Shown: positions 55,321-55,708 of the stretch, piece after piece
How the letters are laid out: each line of letters starts with the position of its first letter
Position numbering within the stretch: the first letter of the stretch is position 1
Source: Candidatus Atribacteria bacterium UBA6251
GTDB lineage: Bacteria > Atribacterota > Phoenicimicrobiia > Phoenicimicrobiales > Phoenicimicrobiaceae
Assembly: GCA_002441285.1 (NCBI GenBank)
Contig: DJVR01000014.1
Location: forward strand, 1-55,708
Length of the DNA stretch: 55,708 nt
Direction: 5' to 3'
The notes under the pieces: generated by a model
The model's database searches: none
Told to the model about the DNA's origin: nothing
Seen by the model: the letters and a program-made list of their open reading frames with translations, nothing else
Program-made: the position numbers and the translations under genes

Positions 55321-55503
55321 ATTTCCTTTAGAATTTTTTTATTTTTAATCATTAATTAATTATATAATAAATTATTTGTACTAATTTCGAGTCGTCTTTA
55401 CAGTTTGGCCTAAAAATGTAACTAAAAAACTGGTCATGCATGTTGTCTTTCCTATAGAATAAAGTTGATTAAATAAAATCTAATAGGAAGGAGTACAGCA
55501 CAC

Positions 55504-55708
55504 ATGACCACAGTTGAACGCATTGCTAACTTTAAGTATAGTGTACTGCCACATGCACACAAACACAAGAACATTACCAGTACCTGTAAGCTTTTCAACT
55601 TAACCAGAACCACCTACTATGCGTGGTTGAGAAGGTTAAGCCAATTGGGTTATCTAGGCTTAAAAGATAAACCAAGATCCAAACCCAAGATGCCCAATCA
55701 GGTCAAAC
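55504..55708 (+). mobile_element. IS481/IS3-like transposase, N-terminal part, cut by window end
   Basis: An open frame from ATG 55504 runs off the window end. The visible 68 residues begin MTTVERIANFKYSVLPHAHK and include a helix-turn-helix (STCKLFNLTRTTYYAWLRRL) followed by LKDKPRSKPKMPNQVK, the Arg/Pro-rich linker typical of IS481-type transposases. GGAAGGAG is upstream. The DDE domain would lie beyond the window. No inverted repeat can be fixed with one end missing. Confidence 0.8.

Noticed and set aside
1..55708. CRISPR array, tRNA or rRNA genes
   Set aside because: No regularly spaced direct repeats, tRNA cloverleaf patterns or rRNA-like stretches were noticed by eye; a covariance-model scan would settle it.

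Overview
The window is AT-rich bacterial DNA with tightly packed genes, short intergenic gaps and strong AGGAGG-type ribosome binding sites. It carries a complete V/A-type ATPase operon in place of an F-type ATPase, many secondary transporters, radical SAM enzymes, an IscS/IscU pair and a CcdA/thioredoxin pair. No rRNA, tRNA or CRISPR array was seen. The content suits an anaerobic, fermentative, deep-branching bacterium. Atribacterota- or Halanaerobiales-like lineages are my best guess, and this is a weak inference from gene content and base composition only.

Region 1 (1-8.1 kb): a ribose operon, rbsK-rbsR-rbsD-rbsA-rbsC-rbsB, starts from a clear promoter with an overlapping palindromic operator. 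It is followed by a broken type I asparaginase gene and a secreted protein of unknown function with an internal duplication. Region 2 (8.2-13.8 kb): an ADP-ribosylglycohydrolase, a MarR/MATE efflux pair on the minus strand, an intergenic stretch with a probable IS256-type transposase relic, a DUF401 membrane protein, and a small membrane protein paired with a YbjQ/UPF0145 protein. Region 3 (14-19.2 kb): nagB-nagA for amino-sugar-phosphate breakdown, a frameshifted alpha/alpha-toroid protein, and a divergent pair (SplB-like radical SAM and pyrimidine-dimer-glycosylase-like protein) that may handle UV damage.

Region 4 (19.3-27.9 kb): the V/A-ATPase operon in the order H-C-I-K-F-E-A-B-D. Region 5 (28-35.4 kb): an encapsulin-type ferritin-like protein without a visible shell gene, a decayed reading frame with a PD-(D/E)XK-like signature, a DUF4173 membrane protein, a broken MFS transporter, BrnQ with a metallo-beta-lactamase-fold enzyme, and a DUF2089/SHOCT-like regulatory pair. 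Region 6 (35.9-46 kb): LysE exporter, ketopantoate reductase, a B12-binding radical SAM protein, a second membrane-protein/YbjQ pair (probably frameshifted), TatD, an AlaX-like tRNA-editing protein, a periplasmic M48 protease, an NSS sodium symporter and a site-2-type protease. Region 7 (46.3-55.7 kb): acylphosphatase, a membrane-anchored DJ-1/PfpI protein, two small membrane proteins, a 1236-residue TPR/DUF3857/transglutaminase protein, iscS-iscU, ccdA-thioredoxin, and the start of an IS481-like transposase cut by the window edge.

Two themes stand out. First, several genes are broken (asparaginase, MFS, toroid protein, YbjQ pair, nuclease relic), some at homopolymers, so genuine decay and assembly error need separating. 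Second, two genes (tatD and the M50 protease) appear to start at ATT codons placed ideally behind strong Shine-Dalgarno sequences.
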